A DNA stretch of 64,000 nt, taken from LC029 sp036676475 (lineage in GTDB: Bacteria > Bacillota > Bacilli > Aneurinibacillales > RAOX-1). Below are positions 9,165 through 18,100 of the stretch, piece after piece; within the stretch, counting starts at the first letter, position 1, and every line of letters starts with the position of its first letter. The translations under genes were made by a program, and so were the position numbers. Location: contig JAKFCU010000032.1 of NCBI GenBank assembly GCA_036676475.1, positions 124,001 to 188,000 on the forward strand, in the 5' to 3' direction. The notes below the pieces were generated by a model that was given only the letters and a program-made list of their open reading frames with translations, was not told the origin of the DNA and ran no database searches.

Positions 9165-10721
9165 CTATATAGAGCTGCCCAAAGGCTCCTGTTGAGCTGT
9201 GGAGCTTGAATCTCCTCTTTTGGCAATCAACTTATTGATAGCCCGGATATAAGCCTTAGCACTCGCCTCAAGAACATCGGTGCTTACCCCGCGTCCTTGC
9301 ACAGAAAGACCATGTTGACTTAAACGAACATAAACTTCTCCTAGGGCGTCCTTACCATGAGTGACTGAAATAATTTTATAATCATCTAAGGTAACTTCTT
9401 CACTTGTAACCCGATCAATCGCTTTATAGATGGAGTCCACAGAACCATTTCCTACAGCCGCTTCTTCCATGAGCTCTCCATTAGCTAGTTTCACACGAAC
9501 ACTAGCGGTTGGAACTGATTGGCTCCCATAGGAAAGTTGAATGGATTCCAATACAAAGGCTTCGGCAATTTCCACAATTTTGGAATCGAGCAGCGCCACG
9601 ATATCCTCATCGCTAACTTCTTTCTTTTTATCGCATAGATTCTTGAATTTGGAAAAAGCCTCATCGATTTGATCCTGTTCTAGTTGATACCCTAATTCCG
9701 TCAACTTATCTTTGAATGCATGCCGTCCGGAATGCTTGCCTAGAACCAGCTTGTTGGACTTAAATCCAACAGATTCTGGACGAATGATTTCGTAAGTTGT
9801 AATTTCCTTCAGAACCCCATCCTGGTGAATGCCTGATTCATGCGCAAATGCATTGGCCCCTACAATCGCTTTATTTCCCGGAACAAACATGCCGGTTAAA
9901 CGACTAACCAATTTGCTTGATCTCGCGATCTCTGTCAGTTTTAAATCGGTAACAGCTTGGTAAACATCTTTTCTGGTTTCCAGAGCTAAAGCAACTTCTT
10001 CGATAGCAGCGTTTCCAGCCCGCTCCCCGATTCCATTGATGGTCCCTTCCACTTGGGTGGCTCCACCTTCAACGGCTGCTAAACTATTCGCAACCGCCAT
10101 GCCTAAATCATCATGACAGTGGCAACTTAGTTTCACATTTTCTATTCCAGGTACATTTTGCTTTAGCTGTCTGAAGATATTTCCGTATTCCAATGGAGTC
10201 ATATACCCCACTGTATCCGGAATGTTAATGATTTTAGCTCCAGCTTTAATGGCGGCAGCAACCACTTCACACAGATAGTCTATCTCTGTTCTTGCTGCAT
10301 CCTCGGCAGAAAACTCAATTTCAGAGAAATATTTCTTGCCATAGGTGATCGCAGCAACCGCCTGTTCAATGACTTGTTCTTTATTCATGCGAAGCTTATG
10401 CTGACGATGAATAGGGGAAGTGGCAAGAAAAACATGGAGACATGCACTTTCCGCATCTTTTAGAGCTTCCCATGCTTTATCGATATCACTCTCCAGGGAT
10501 CGTGACAAGCTCACAACGGTAGAATGTTTTATTCGCTTGGCTACTTCCTGAACAGACTTTAGATCACCAGGGGAAGCGGCAGCAAACCCCGCTTCCATTC
10601 TGGTAACACCTAGTCGCTCTAGCTGCAAGGCGATTTCGATCTTTTCATCGGTACTTAAATTGACACCAGGGGATTGTTCCCCATCGCGCAAAGTCGTATC
10701 AAAGATCTCGATTTTTCTCAT
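9165..10721 (-). CDS. leuA: 2-isopropylmalate synthase
   Basis: Condenses acetyl-CoA with 2-ketoisovalerate, first committed step to leucine; 518 residues. A TIM-barrel catalytic domain opens with FDTTLRDGEQSPGVNL and carries the metal-binding HCHDDLGMAVANSLAA; a C-terminal allosteric domain (about 390-500) would bind leucine. The ATG follows AGGAGG. It is 27 bases after ilvC. Confidence 0.97.
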   Translation of the reverse strand: MRKIEIFDTTLRDGEQSPGVNLSTDEKIEIALQLERLGVTRMEAGFAAASPGDLKSVQEVAKRIKHSTVVSLSRSLESDIDKAWEALKDAESACLHVFLATSPIHRQHKLRMNKEQVIEQAVAAITYGKKYFSEIEFSAEDAARTEIDYLCEVVAAAIKAGAKIINIPDTVGYMTPLEYGNIFRQLKQNVPGIENVKLSCHCHDDLGMAVANSLAAVEGGATQVEGTINGIGERAGNAAIEEVALALETRKDVYQAVTDLKLTEIARSSKLVSRLTGMFVPGNKAIVGANAFAHESGIHQDGVLKEITTYEIIRPESVGFKSNKLVLGKHSGRHAFKDKLTELGYQLEQDQIDEAFSKFKNLCDKKKEVSDEDIVALLDSKIVEIAEAFVLESIQLSYGSQSVPTASVRVKLANGELMEEAAVGNGSVDSIYKAIDRVTSEEVTLDDYKIISVTHGKDALGEVYVRLSQHGLSVQGRGVSTDVLEASAKAYIRAINKLIAKRGDSSSTAQQEPLGSSI

Positions 10722-10748
10722 GAGCTGCCACCTCCTATGGTTCTTTTA

Positions 10749-11738
10749 TTATTTTTTAATCCAAGCCATCATTTCGCGAAGTTGCGCACCAACCTGCGTT
10801 AACTGATGTTCCTTCTCCAAGCGACGACGTGCAGTGAAAGCTGCGCGATTCGATTGGTTTTCTAAGATCCAATTTTTAGCAAATGTTCCATCCTGAATTT
10901 CTGCTAATACTTTTTTCATTTCCGCCTTCGTGTTTTCGTTCACGATTCTCTTTCCAGTACTATAATCGCCAAATTCAGCCGTATCACTGATAGAATATCT
11001 CATGTTCTCTAATCCGCCTTCGTACATCAAATCCACGATCAGCTTTAATTCATGCAAGCACTCAAAATAGGCAATTTCAGGTTTGTAACCCGCTTCAACA
11101 AGCGTTTCAAATCCTGCTTTAACAAGCTCAGCGGTTCCTCCGCATAGTACAGCCTGCTCACCGAATAAATCTGTTTCTGTTTCTTCACGGAAAGTAGTTT
11201 CAATTACGCCTGCACGAGTAGCCCCAACTCCACTTGCATAAGCAAGGCCAAGCTCCATAGCATTTCCAGTCGCATTTTGTTCAATAGCAATTAACCCTGG
11301 TACTCCGAATCCTTCCACATACACGCGGCGTACTAAATGTCCCGGTCCTTTTGGGGCAACCATTACTACGTCAACATCTGCAGGAGGCTGGATTTGCCCG
11401 AAATGAATATTAAATCCGTGCGAGAAGAACAACGCTGCACCCTTTTTCAAGTTAGGCTCAATTTCTGCCTTGTAAACACTTCCCTGCATTTCATCAGGCA
11501 ATAGAATTTGCACTACGTCAGCTCGAGTTGTAGCATCCGCTACACTATATACCTCAAATCCATCCTGTTCAGCTTGGTTCCAAGAACGTCCTTGACGAAG
11601 TCCGATGATCACGTTGAATCCACTATCACGCAAATTTTGAGCTTGAGAGTGACCTTGGCTTCCATATCCAATAACCGCAATTGTTTTTCCCTCTAATACC
11701 TGACGATTTACATCCTTTTCGTAGTACATTTTCACCAT
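10749..11738 (-). CDS. ilvC: Ketol-acid reductoisomerase (class I)
   Basis: Isomerises and reduces acetolactate or acetohydroxybutyrate with NADPH, second common step to valine and isoleucine; 329 residues, the class I length. The NADPH loop is GYGSQGHSQAQNLRDSG; Mg-binding acidic residues lie in DLFGEQAVLCGG and in the SDTAEFGDY helices. GGAGG lies 8 bases before the ATG. It follows ilvH by 59 bases. Confidence 0.97.
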   Translation of the reverse strand: MVKMYYEKDVNRQVLEGKTIAVIGYGSQGHSQAQNLRDSGFNVIIGLRQGRSWNQAEQDGFEVYSVADATTRADVVQILLPDEMQGSVYKAEIEPNLKKGAALFFSHGFNIHFGQIQPPADVDVVMVAPKGPGHLVRRVYVEGFGVPGLIAIEQNATGNAMELGLAYASGVGATRAGVIETTFREETETDLFGEQAVLCGGTAELVKAGFETLVEAGYKPEIAYFECLHELKLIVDLMYEGGLENMRYSISDTAEFGDYSTGKRIVNENTKAEMKKVLAEIQDGTFAKNWILENQSNRAAFTARRRLEKEHQLTQVGAQLREMMAWIKK

Positions 11739-11797
11739 GATTGTATCCTCCTAGTATATTTATGAATTTTATGGTTCTAAAGTAGATTCTAATAAAT

Positions 11798-12292
11798 CTA
11801 TACCTTTACTGCAGCAATTCCCCTAGCCATAGCGGTAACACCTGTTCGAGATAGTTCTCGAATTCCATAAGGTCGGAGCAGCTCCGTTAATGCATCAATT
11901 TTATCAGAATCCCCTGTGGCCTGGACAATGACGGAAGTAGGTCCAACATCGACGATAGCAGCCCGGAACGGCTCAACAATTCCAGAGATTTCCGTTCTAG
12001 TAGCAGGTCCAGCATCCACTTTAAGAAGAACAATCTCCCTAGCTACCAAAGCCCCATTGCTTAAGTGTTGAACTTTAATCACATCAATTAGCTTGTGCAA
12101 TTGCTTCATCACTTGTTCTAGTGTTCTTTCATCTCCTGTAGTGACAATAATCATGCGCGATAATCCATTTTCTTCAGAATTACCGACCGTGATGCTGTCA
12201 ATATTAAACCCCCGACGGCCAAACAGGTTGGCTACCCGAGCAAGAACACCTGGTTGATCATTAACTAATACAGATATGGTATGTTTCTGCAT
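11798..12292 (-). CDS. ilvH: Acetolactate synthase small (regulatory) subunit
   Basis: ACT-domain subunit that binds valine and activates the IlvB catalytic subunit; 164 residues. The ACT domain is at about 3-77 (ISVLVNDQPGVLARVANLF) and the second ferredoxin-like domain at 80-160. Its ATG follows the ilvB stop with no gap, so translation is probably coupled. In Bacillus the same gene is also called ilvN. Confidence 0.95.
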   Translation of the reverse strand: MQKHTISVLVNDQPGVLARVANLFGRRGFNIDSITVGNSEENGLSRMIIVTTGDERTLEQVMKQLHKLIDVIKVQHLSNGALVAREIVLLKVDAGPATRTEISGIVEPFRAAIVDVGPTSVIVQATGDSDKIDALTELLRPYGIRELSRTGVTAMARGIAAVKV

Positions 12293-14029
12293 TTATTTCT
12301 CATCTCCCATTACCATCTGATCTAACGTACTGCCTGACGGTACCATTGGATAAACATTTTCCCCTGGTTCAATTACAAACTCAACAACAACAGGACCATT
12401 ATGCTTTAATGCCTCTTCCCAAACTCGACGGGCTTCTTCTTCGTTTTCTGCACGAAGCCCCTTCACACCATAGGCTTCAGCTAGTTTAACAAAATCCGGG
12501 CTGTGGGTCAGATCAATTTCACTATAGCGGTTATCATAAAAAATTTCTTGCCATTGTCTTACCATACCCAAGCATTTGTTATTGAGAATAACGATCTTAA
12601 CAGGAATATTATGACCCGATACAATAGCAAGCTCCTGCAAGTTCATTTGAAAGCCTCCATCTCCGTTGATGGAGATGACCGTCCGGTCAGGATGGGCGAG
12701 TTGAGCACCAATTCCGGCAGGAAAGCCAAAGCCCATAGTTCCTAGTCCACCCGAGGAAAGGAGAGAACGAGGGTGTTTAAACTTATAATATTGGGCTGCC
12801 CACATCTGATGTTGGCCCACGTCTGTCGTGATAATGGCTTCCCCTTGAGTGGTTTCATAAATCATTTCAATCACACTTTGTGGTTTCAGCTTTCCGTCCT
12901 TACTATAAGAGAAAGGATATTGCTCTTTCCACTGCTGGATTTCCTTGATCCACTCATCAATATCCGTTTTTGAAGCTTTTGAAAGGGCTGCTTCTAGAAC
13001 AAGCTTCACATCACCTACAAGAGGGATGAAGGTGTCCACATTCTTACCAATCTCTGCAGGATCAACATCGATATGAATAATCTTCGCATTTGGGGCAAAT
13101 TCCTTCGTTCTTCCCATCGTAATTCGATCATCAAAACGATTCCCCATTCCAATCAACAAATCACAATTTAGTATTGCTTGATTGGAAGCATAGTTTCCAT
13201 GCATCCCTGGCCATCCAATAGCTAAGGGATGAGTTCCCGGGAAACCGCCTAATCCCATGAACGTGCAGATAACCGGAATTCCAGTGAGCTCTGCAAAATC
13301 AAGCAATTCCTTCTCAGCACCCGCGGAGATGACTCCTCCTCCAGCCATAATAACCGGTTTTTTAGCCTCGCCAATCGCCTTTATCAATCGATCAACCTGC
13401 ATCTTATTCGGTTTGATAGCGGGATTGTATCCCCGAAGACTAACCGTATCAGGATAATAGAATGGAGCTGATGCATTGTTCACATCCTTTGGGATATCAA
13501 TCAAGACAGGTCCCGGTCGCCCAGTAGTTGCAATATGAAATGCTTCTTTGATGATCCTAGGCAGCTCCTCTATATTCCGTACAAAAAAGTTGTGTTTGGT
13601 AATAGGAATGGTAATTCCGGTAATATCGGCTTCTTGGAAAGCATCGGTTCCGATTAATGACTGGGCTACATTTCCAGTTATCACAACAAGTGGAACAGAG
13701 TCCATCTGGGCAGTGGCTATACCGGTAACCAAATTCGTTGCCCCTGGCCCTGATGTTGCAATGACGACTCCGGGCTTACCGGTCGCTCTTGCAAATCCAT
13801 CTGCTGCATGAATGGCTCCTTGCTCATGCCTTGATAAGATATGCTTGAGATGACTGCTGTATAGGGAATCATAAATCGGAAGCACAGCACCTCCTGGGTA
13901 TCCGAAAACATATTCCACTTTTTCTAATAGCAAGCACCTTAGCAAAGCATCTGCACCTGTCATGACTTCCCCAAGTACAATAGGGGGGATCTCTGGTCTA
14001 CCAGCAACCAAAGCCGTATCTCTACTCAT
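12293..14029 (-). CDS. ilvB: Acetolactate synthase large (catalytic) subunit
   Basis: Thiamine-diphosphate enzyme that makes acetolactate or acetohydroxybutyrate from pyruvate; 578 residues. Seen: the catalytic Glu motif RHEQGAIHAADGFARATG near residue 67, a central FAD/Rossmann domain, and the ThDP/Mg motif NGDGGFQMNLQELAIV near residue 450. AGGAGG precedes the ATG. First gene of ilvB-ilvH-ilvC-leuA-leuB, expressed through the Leu T-box. Confidence 0.97.
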   Translation of the reverse strand: MSRDTALVAGRPEIPPIVLGEVMTGADALLRCLLLEKVEYVFGYPGGAVLPIYDSLYSSHLKHILSRHEQGAIHAADGFARATGKPGVVIATSGPGATNLVTGIATAQMDSVPLVVITGNVAQSLIGTDAFQEADITGITIPITKHNFFVRNIEELPRIIKEAFHIATTGRPGPVLIDIPKDVNNASAPFYYPDTVSLRGYNPAIKPNKMQVDRLIKAIGEAKKPVIMAGGGVISAGAEKELLDFAELTGIPVICTFMGLGGFPGTHPLAIGWPGMHGNYASNQAILNCDLLIGMGNRFDDRITMGRTKEFAPNAKIIHIDVDPAEIGKNVDTFIPLVGDVKLVLEAALSKASKTDIDEWIKEIQQWKEQYPFSYSKDGKLKPQSVIEMIYETTQGEAIITTDVGQHQMWAAQYYKFKHPRSLLSSGGLGTMGFGFPAGIGAQLAHPDRTVISINGDGGFQMNLQELAIVSGHNIPVKIVILNNKCLGMVRQWQEIFYDNRYSEIDLTHSPDFVKLAEAYGVKGLRAENEEEARRVWEEALKHNGPVVVEFVIEPGENVYPMVPSGSTLDQMVMGDEK

Positions 14030-14089
14030 GTTCTCTCCTCCTAAAAATAATCCTAATTTTTAGAAAATGGCGCATAAAAGATTTGTAAC

Positions 14090-14444
14090 AAAAAGAAAGC
14101 CCTTTCACCCCCTGCACGAATCTGTGCAACGATTGGGGCGAAAAGGTTCGCGTACCACCCAAATTCACTATCGCCTCACGACGACAGCCTCAGCAGGTGC
14201 AAAATATGCACCCAGGCCCTTAACGCGCGCCAAACGTCCTTACCTACTCGGAATGATCCTTTCAGCAGGCAGCTCAGAGGTGAGTAGATCAAGGTTTACT
14301 ATCCGGCTTCCACCATCCCGGACTCTCTGCAAGCAAATAGCCTTCATCATGTATCCTCATCAAAGCCTTTATGAAAAACGTCAGTAATACTGTTTAAAAT
14401 GTGATGTTAGGAGTAATTATAGTCAGCTATTGGACATTCGTCAA
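14090..14444 (-). promoter_or_regulatory. T-box leader of the ilv-leu operon, leucine specifier, with sigma-A promoter
   Basis: A consensus promoter opens the leader: TTGACG (14439-14444), 17-base spacer, TATAAT (14416-14421). Stem I carries AGAGAGTCCGGGATGG, and aligning its 3' side with the pheS leader puts the specifier at CUC (14282-14284), Leu, as in the Bacillus ilv-leu leader. The T-box core GGGTGGTACGCG is at 14149-14160, and the terminator at about 14094-14147 pairs CCTTTTCgCCCC with GGGGgTGAAAGG followed by a T-rich tract. Uncharged tRNA-Leu would switch transcription on. Confidence 0.92.
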
Positions 14445-14495
14445 CCATTTCAAAATTATTTCTTTGTATTTTCTATTGGAATATATAGTTCAAGT

Positions 14496-14533
14496 AAAAA
14501 ATGGCTATGAACTTATTCTTTTCATAGCCATAC
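14496..14533 (-). terminator. Terminator of the cysH-sat operon
   Basis: Stem ATGGCTATGAA paired with TTCATAGCCAT, nine-base loop, then TTTTTT on the minus strand, 11 bases past the sat stop. Confidence 0.9.
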
Positions 14534-14543
14534 TAAATTATTC

Positions 14544-15695
14544 CTATTCAATGCGTAATCCCTTTATTAAGGTCTGAATAACCTCTGGTCTGGAAAACTC
14601 GGGAGGGGGCATAACCCCTTCCTTCAGCATATTCCTCACCTTTGTACCGGAAAGGACAATGTGTTCCTCCGATGAATGAGGACAAGTTTTATAAGATGCC
14701 ATACCTGCACATTTTTTACAATAAAAGCTGTGTTCAAAAAAGAATAGCTTGATTCCTAAATCATGATCCGTAAATTGTTTGAAAATCTCTTGTGCTTCAT
14801 ACGTTCCATAATAATCGCCGACCCCCGCATGATCACGGCCTACAATGAAATGAGTGCATCCATAATTTTTTCTGACCATAGCATGAAATACGGCTTCCCG
14901 TGGACCCGCATAGCGCATAGCAGCAGGAAACACCCCTAAAAATGTCCGATCCATCGGATAATAGTTTTTCAAAAGAATTTCATAGCTTTTCATCCTCACA
15001 TCCGCTGGAATATCGTCTGCCTTCGTTTCCCCTACCAAAGGATTGAGGAATAGCCCATCTACAATTTCCAAAGCGGACTTTTGTATATACTCATGGGCGC
15101 GGTGAACAGGATTTCTCGTTTGGAATCCGACAACGGTTTTCCAGCCTTTCTCCCGAAAGATTTCCCTCGTTTCCTCAGGATTAAAAGTATACCTTGAAAA
15201 CGCCCCTCCATGAGGCGTTTCCAGCAACTCAATAGGCCCACCTATATACACGTCTGGACGGTTAAAAAGCTTCTTTACTCCAGGGTGGTCTAAAGATGTT
15301 GTCCGGTATACTTTTTGGGCCTCATTCCATTTATCAGGCTTAAACACACTTTCCACCTTTAGTATAGCAAAAACCTCAGCTGTCTCCAACTGAAGGGCAA
15401 CGGAATCGCCCAGATGAATACCATTGGCTTGTTCAGGAGTTACGGCTAAAGTAATGGGAATACTCCAGATTAAACCGTTTGCTAATCGCATCCTTTCGAC
15501 TACCCCGTTATAATCCTCCTCATTCATAAACCCAGTCAAAGGAGAAAAGGCACCGATCCCAATACATTGCATATCTGAAAGCGTCCATGAATCAAGGGTC
15601 ACCCGGTATAGGCCAGATGCTTCTTTCTCCATTCGATTCCTATCTTTACTGTTTACTATGCGGTTTACAAGAGTACCGCCATGGGGGGCTATCAT
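14544..15695 (-). CDS. sat: Sulfate adenylyltransferase (ATP sulfurylase)
   Basis: Activates sulfate with ATP to adenosine 5'-phosphosulfate (APS); 383 residues, the homo-oligomeric bacterial/archaeal Sat type, not CysDN. Motifs: QTRNPVHRAHEYIQKSALE (nucleotide binding) and GRDHAGVGDYYGTYEAQ; a C-terminal zinc-type cluster CKKCAGMASYKTCPH. Its ATG overlaps the cysH stop (ATGA), with GGGGG upstream, so the two are translationally coupled. No APS kinase gene (cysC) accompanies them. Confidence 0.96.
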   Translation of the reverse strand: MIAPHGGTLVNRIVNSKDRNRMEKEASGLYRVTLDSWTLSDMQCIGIGAFSPLTGFMNEEDYNGVVERMRLANGLIWSIPITLAVTPEQANGIHLGDSVALQLETAEVFAILKVESVFKPDKWNEAQKVYRTTSLDHPGVKKLFNRPDVYIGGPIELLETPHGGAFSRYTFNPEETREIFREKGWKTVVGFQTRNPVHRAHEYIQKSALEIVDGLFLNPLVGETKADDIPADVRMKSYEILLKNYYPMDRTFLGVFPAAMRYAGPREAVFHAMVRKNYGCTHFIVGRDHAGVGDYYGTYEAQEIFKQFTDHDLGIKLFFFEHSFYCKKCAGMASYKTCPHSSEEHIVLSGTKVRNMLKEGVMPPPEFSRPEVIQTLIKGLRIE

Positions 15696-16399
15696 CTTAA
15701 TCCCCCTTTATGAAGACCACATTCTGTTTTTCCAAAACCTATCCATCTGCCTGCGCGTGGATCCTCACCAGGCATGACTGGTTTTGTGCAAACGGCACAG
15801 CCAATACTGGGATAATGTTGATCATGGAGAAGGTTATACGGAACTTCATAATTGCGAATGTAACTCCAAACCTCCTCTCCAGACCAATAAGCTAAAGGAT
15901 TGAATTTTACTAATTGAAATTTATCATCCCATTCCACCTGTTGGGCCTGTGCTCTCGTATAGGCCTGATCTCTGCGGATACCGGTTATCCAGGCCTTTTT
16001 CCCTTCTAAAGATCGTGTCAGCGGTTCTACTTTACGAATGAAGCAACATAGGTTCGGATCCCGCTCCCAGAGGCCATCCCCATGCTTTTCCGCTTGTTCT
16101 TCTAAAGTAACAAGCGGTTGCGTCTGAATAAATTCAATCCCATACCTGTCAGCCAGACGATCTCGTGTATCATATGTCTCCTGAAAGTGTTTGTTTGTAT
16201 CCAAATAGAAGACTTGCGGGGATGCTGTAACTTTAGAAAGCATATGAACCAGAACAACATCTTCCGCTCCAAAGCTGCAAGCTAATACAAGCTTTTCTCC
16301 AAACCTTTTACTTGCCCATTCCAGCAAATGTTCAGGGGACTCATTTCGAAATTGTTGATTAATCTCTTCTAGAGAAAAATCAAGGTTTTGATCCTTCAT
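15692..16399 (-). CDS. cysH: APS/PAPS reductase (assimilatory, Fe-S type)
   Basis: Reduces APS or PAPS to sulfite with thioredoxin; 235 residues. Seen: the PP-loop LACSFGAEDV, the cluster cysteines in NLCCFIRKVEP and GCAVCTKPVMPGEDPRAGRW, and the catalytic C-terminal ECGLH. The CC...CxxC set marks an enzyme with a [4Fe-4S] cluster that can use APS directly, which fits the lack of cysC next door. ATG 16397-16399 follows GGAGGAG. Confidence 0.94.
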   Translation of the reverse strand: MKDQNLDFSLEEINQQFRNESPEHLLEWASKRFGEKLVLACSFGAEDVVLVHMLSKVTASPQVFYLDTNKHFQETYDTRDRLADRYGIEFIQTQPLVTLEEQAEKHGDGLWERDPNLCCFIRKVEPLTRSLEGKKAWITGIRRDQAYTRAQAQQVEWDDKFQLVKFNPLAYWSGEEVWSYIRNYEVPYNLLHDQHYPSIGCAVCTKPVMPGEDPRAGRWIGFGKTECGLHKGGLR

Positions 16400-16418
16400 G
16401 AAACTCCTCCTCGTACAT

Positions 16419-16441
16419 ATCTGAGCCCATATCAGATAGGT
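16419..16441 (-). promoter_or_regulatory. Inverted repeat in the cysH 5' region
   Basis: ATCTGA-tatgggc-TCAGAT lies 20-40 bases before cysH. It could be an operator or a small leader hairpin. There is no SAM-riboswitch structure in this short region, and no CymR-type consensus was recognised. Confidence 0.3.
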
Positions 16442-16538
16442 GCTACCTTATCCGTTTTAGTCTATGCAAAACAATATATGGGATGATACCTACTTCTTAA
16501 CAGAAAATAGGGAGGGAAAAGCCCATTTAAATCCTCAA

Positions 16539-16575
16539 AAAAAAAAAGAGCGGAATTTTCCGCCCTTTTTCCAAC
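16539..16575 (-). terminator. Terminator of infC-rpmI-rplT
   Basis: GGGCGGAA paired with TTCCGCTC then an 11-base T run on the minus strand, just past the rplT stop. Confidence 0.92.
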
Positions 16576-16580
16576 TTTCA

Positions 16581-16940
16581 TTATGCATTTACTTTTTGCT
16601 TTGCAACGTTAGCAAGCTCAGCAAAAGCTGCTTTATCATTTACAGCAAGATCGGCAAGCATCTTACGATTCACATCGATACCTGCTTCTTTTAAACCAAA
16701 CATTAGTTTGCTGTAAGACAAACCGTTGATGCGTGCAGCAGCATTAATACGAGTGATCCACAATTTGCGGAAATCACGTTTGCGCTGACGACGGTCACGG
16801 TAAGCATAAAGCAAGGATTTCATCACTTGAGCTTTTGCTGTTTTAAATAAACGGTGTTTAGAACCGAAGTAACCTTTAGCTAACTTCAAAACCTTTTTAC
16901 GGCGTCTGCGAGTAACGGTACCGCCTTTAACTCTTGGCAT
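16581..16940 (-). CDS. rplT: 50S ribosomal protein L20
   Basis: Assembly-initiating 23S rRNA-binding protein, 119 residues, full length (MPRVKGGTVTRRRRKKVLKLAKGYFG). In Bacillus L20 also binds the infC leader and represses the operon. AGGAGGG precedes the ATG; 54 bases after rpmI. Confidence 0.98.
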   Translation of the reverse strand: MPRVKGGTVTRRRRKKVLKLAKGYFGSKHRLFKTAKAQVMKSLLYAYRDRRQRKRDFRKLWITRINAAARINGLSYSKLMFGLKEAGIDVNRKMLADLAVNDKAAFAELANVAKQKVNA

Positions 16941-16994
16941 AATCTTTCCCTCCTAAATCTATGCAATCAATCAGTAAACGTTCTGAGTTCCGAA

Positions 16995-17192
16995 TTAAAT
17001 ATAAGTTAACATTTGTTCGATACGCTTTTGGTCGCCTTTGCTTACAAGAGCTCCTTTGCGAAGCTTGCGCTTACGCTTCGAAGATTTGCTTTCTAATAAG
17101 TGGCTAGTGTATGCGTGATGGCGTCTTAATTTGCCGGAGCCAGTCTTTTTAAAACGCTTTTGGGCTCCCTTATGGGTTTTCATTTTAGGCAT
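16995..17192 (-). CDS. rpmI: 50S ribosomal protein L35
   Basis: 65-residue basic ribosomal protein. The true start is ATG at 17190-17192 (MPKMKTHKGAQKRFKKTG), with GAGGGAGG upstream; a longer reading frame begins 12 codons earlier but has no family support. Middle gene of infC-rpmI-rplT. Confidence 0.98.
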   Translation of the reverse strand: MPKMKTHKGAQKRFKKTGSGKLRRHHAYTSHLLESKSSKRKRKLRKGALVSKGDQKRIEQMLTYI

Positions 17193-17259
17193 TGTCTTTT
17201 TCCTCCCTCTCAAAAATTCTGCAGCCATGCATGCAGAGAATAGTGCTGTAGGTAAAAAA

Positions 17260-17775
17260 CTATTTTTCGGCCTTTGGTGCCAAAATCATAAGCATACTAC
17301 GTCCTTCCATCTTAGGAGAACGTTCAACAATACAAAGCTCTTTCACCTGTTCGGCCAACTTTTCAAGAACGTTTCTACCGATTTCGGAGTGAGTAATCGC
17401 ACGTCCACGGAATCGAATCGATAGCTTTACTTTATCACCTTGTTCTAAAAACTTTTGAACATGGCGCAGTTTAGTTAGAAAATCATGTTCTTCAATTGTG
17501 GGCGACAAGCGAACTTCCTTGATGCTGATCACCTTTTGGTTTTTGCGAGCTTCTTTTTCCTTCTTACTTTGCTCGTATCTGAATTTTCCGTAATCCATAA
17601 TACGACAAACAGGTGGCTTCGCTGTAGGAGCAACTGCAACTAAATCAAGGTTAGCTTCCTGAGCCATTTGCAACGCTTCCCTTGTGGGAATAATGCCTAC
17701 TTGTTCACCCTCAGCACCAACTACACGGACTTCCCTTGCACGAATCGCCTCATTGATTAAATGTTCCTTACTAAT
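17260..17775 (-). CDS. infC: Translation initiation factor IF-3, with an AUU start codon
   Basis: Binds the 30S subunit and proofreads initiation codons; 171 residues with an N domain (SKEHLINEAIRAREVRVVG), linker helix and C domain (KLSIRFRGRAITHSEIG). No ATG/GTG/TTG fits the family N terminus. GGAGGT lies 8 bases upstream of ATT (17773-17775), followed by SKEHLINEAI as in other IF-3 proteins. An ATG ten codons upstream overlaps the ribosome site and is rejected. AUU starts on infC allow IF-3 to repress its own translation. Confidence 0.95.
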   Translation of the reverse strand: MSKEHLINEAIRAREVRVVGAEGEQVGIIPTREALQMAQEANLDLVAVAPTAKPPVCRIMDYGKFRYEQSKKEKEARKNQKVISIKEVRLSPTIEEHDFLTKLRHVQKFLEQGDKVKLSIRFRGRAITHSEIGRNVLEKLAEQVKELCIVERSPKMEGRSMLMILAPKAEK

Positions 17776-17885
17776 TGCCTGCCACCTCCATGTTTTTTTT
17801 AACAAAGATCAGCTAGTTAAAAAGCCTATCCTACCGATCCTGTATCCTGATTACTTCAAAAAAAAGCCTTTTCCTACGGAAACAA

Positions 17886-18064
17886 AGCAAAAATTGCGGA
17901 CACCATGGGCGTCCGCAATTATTCTCATCATAAAATACGCTGAGATCCTTGACCTGACAACAGCCTACAGGCGTCAATACAGGTGAGAAGCGGACGCTTC
18001 TGCTTTGATTACCGTTATTTAGCTTAACAACTACTTATTATAGCGAAATACAAATAAAAGTCAA
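17886..18064 (-). promoter_or_regulatory. L20-type leader of infC operon with sigma-A promoter and attenuator
   Basis: Promoter TTGACT (18059-18064), 16-base spacer, TATAAT (18037-18042). The leader contains paired segments including AGCAGAAGCGTCCGCTTCT and ends in a terminator hairpin AATTGCGGAC...GTCCGCAATT (17892-17920) followed by TTTTTG. This is the arrangement of the Bacillus L20 leader, in which L20 binding promotes premature termination. It fills the gap between ytxC and infC. Confidence 0.85.
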
Positions 18065-18100
18065 CTATTTATCTGAAACTTTCTTTGGACATCGTACCTT

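Noticed and set aside
16400..16460. SAM riboswitch or T-box before cysH
   Set aside because: The leader is too short and none of the conserved helices are visible; only a small inverted repeat.
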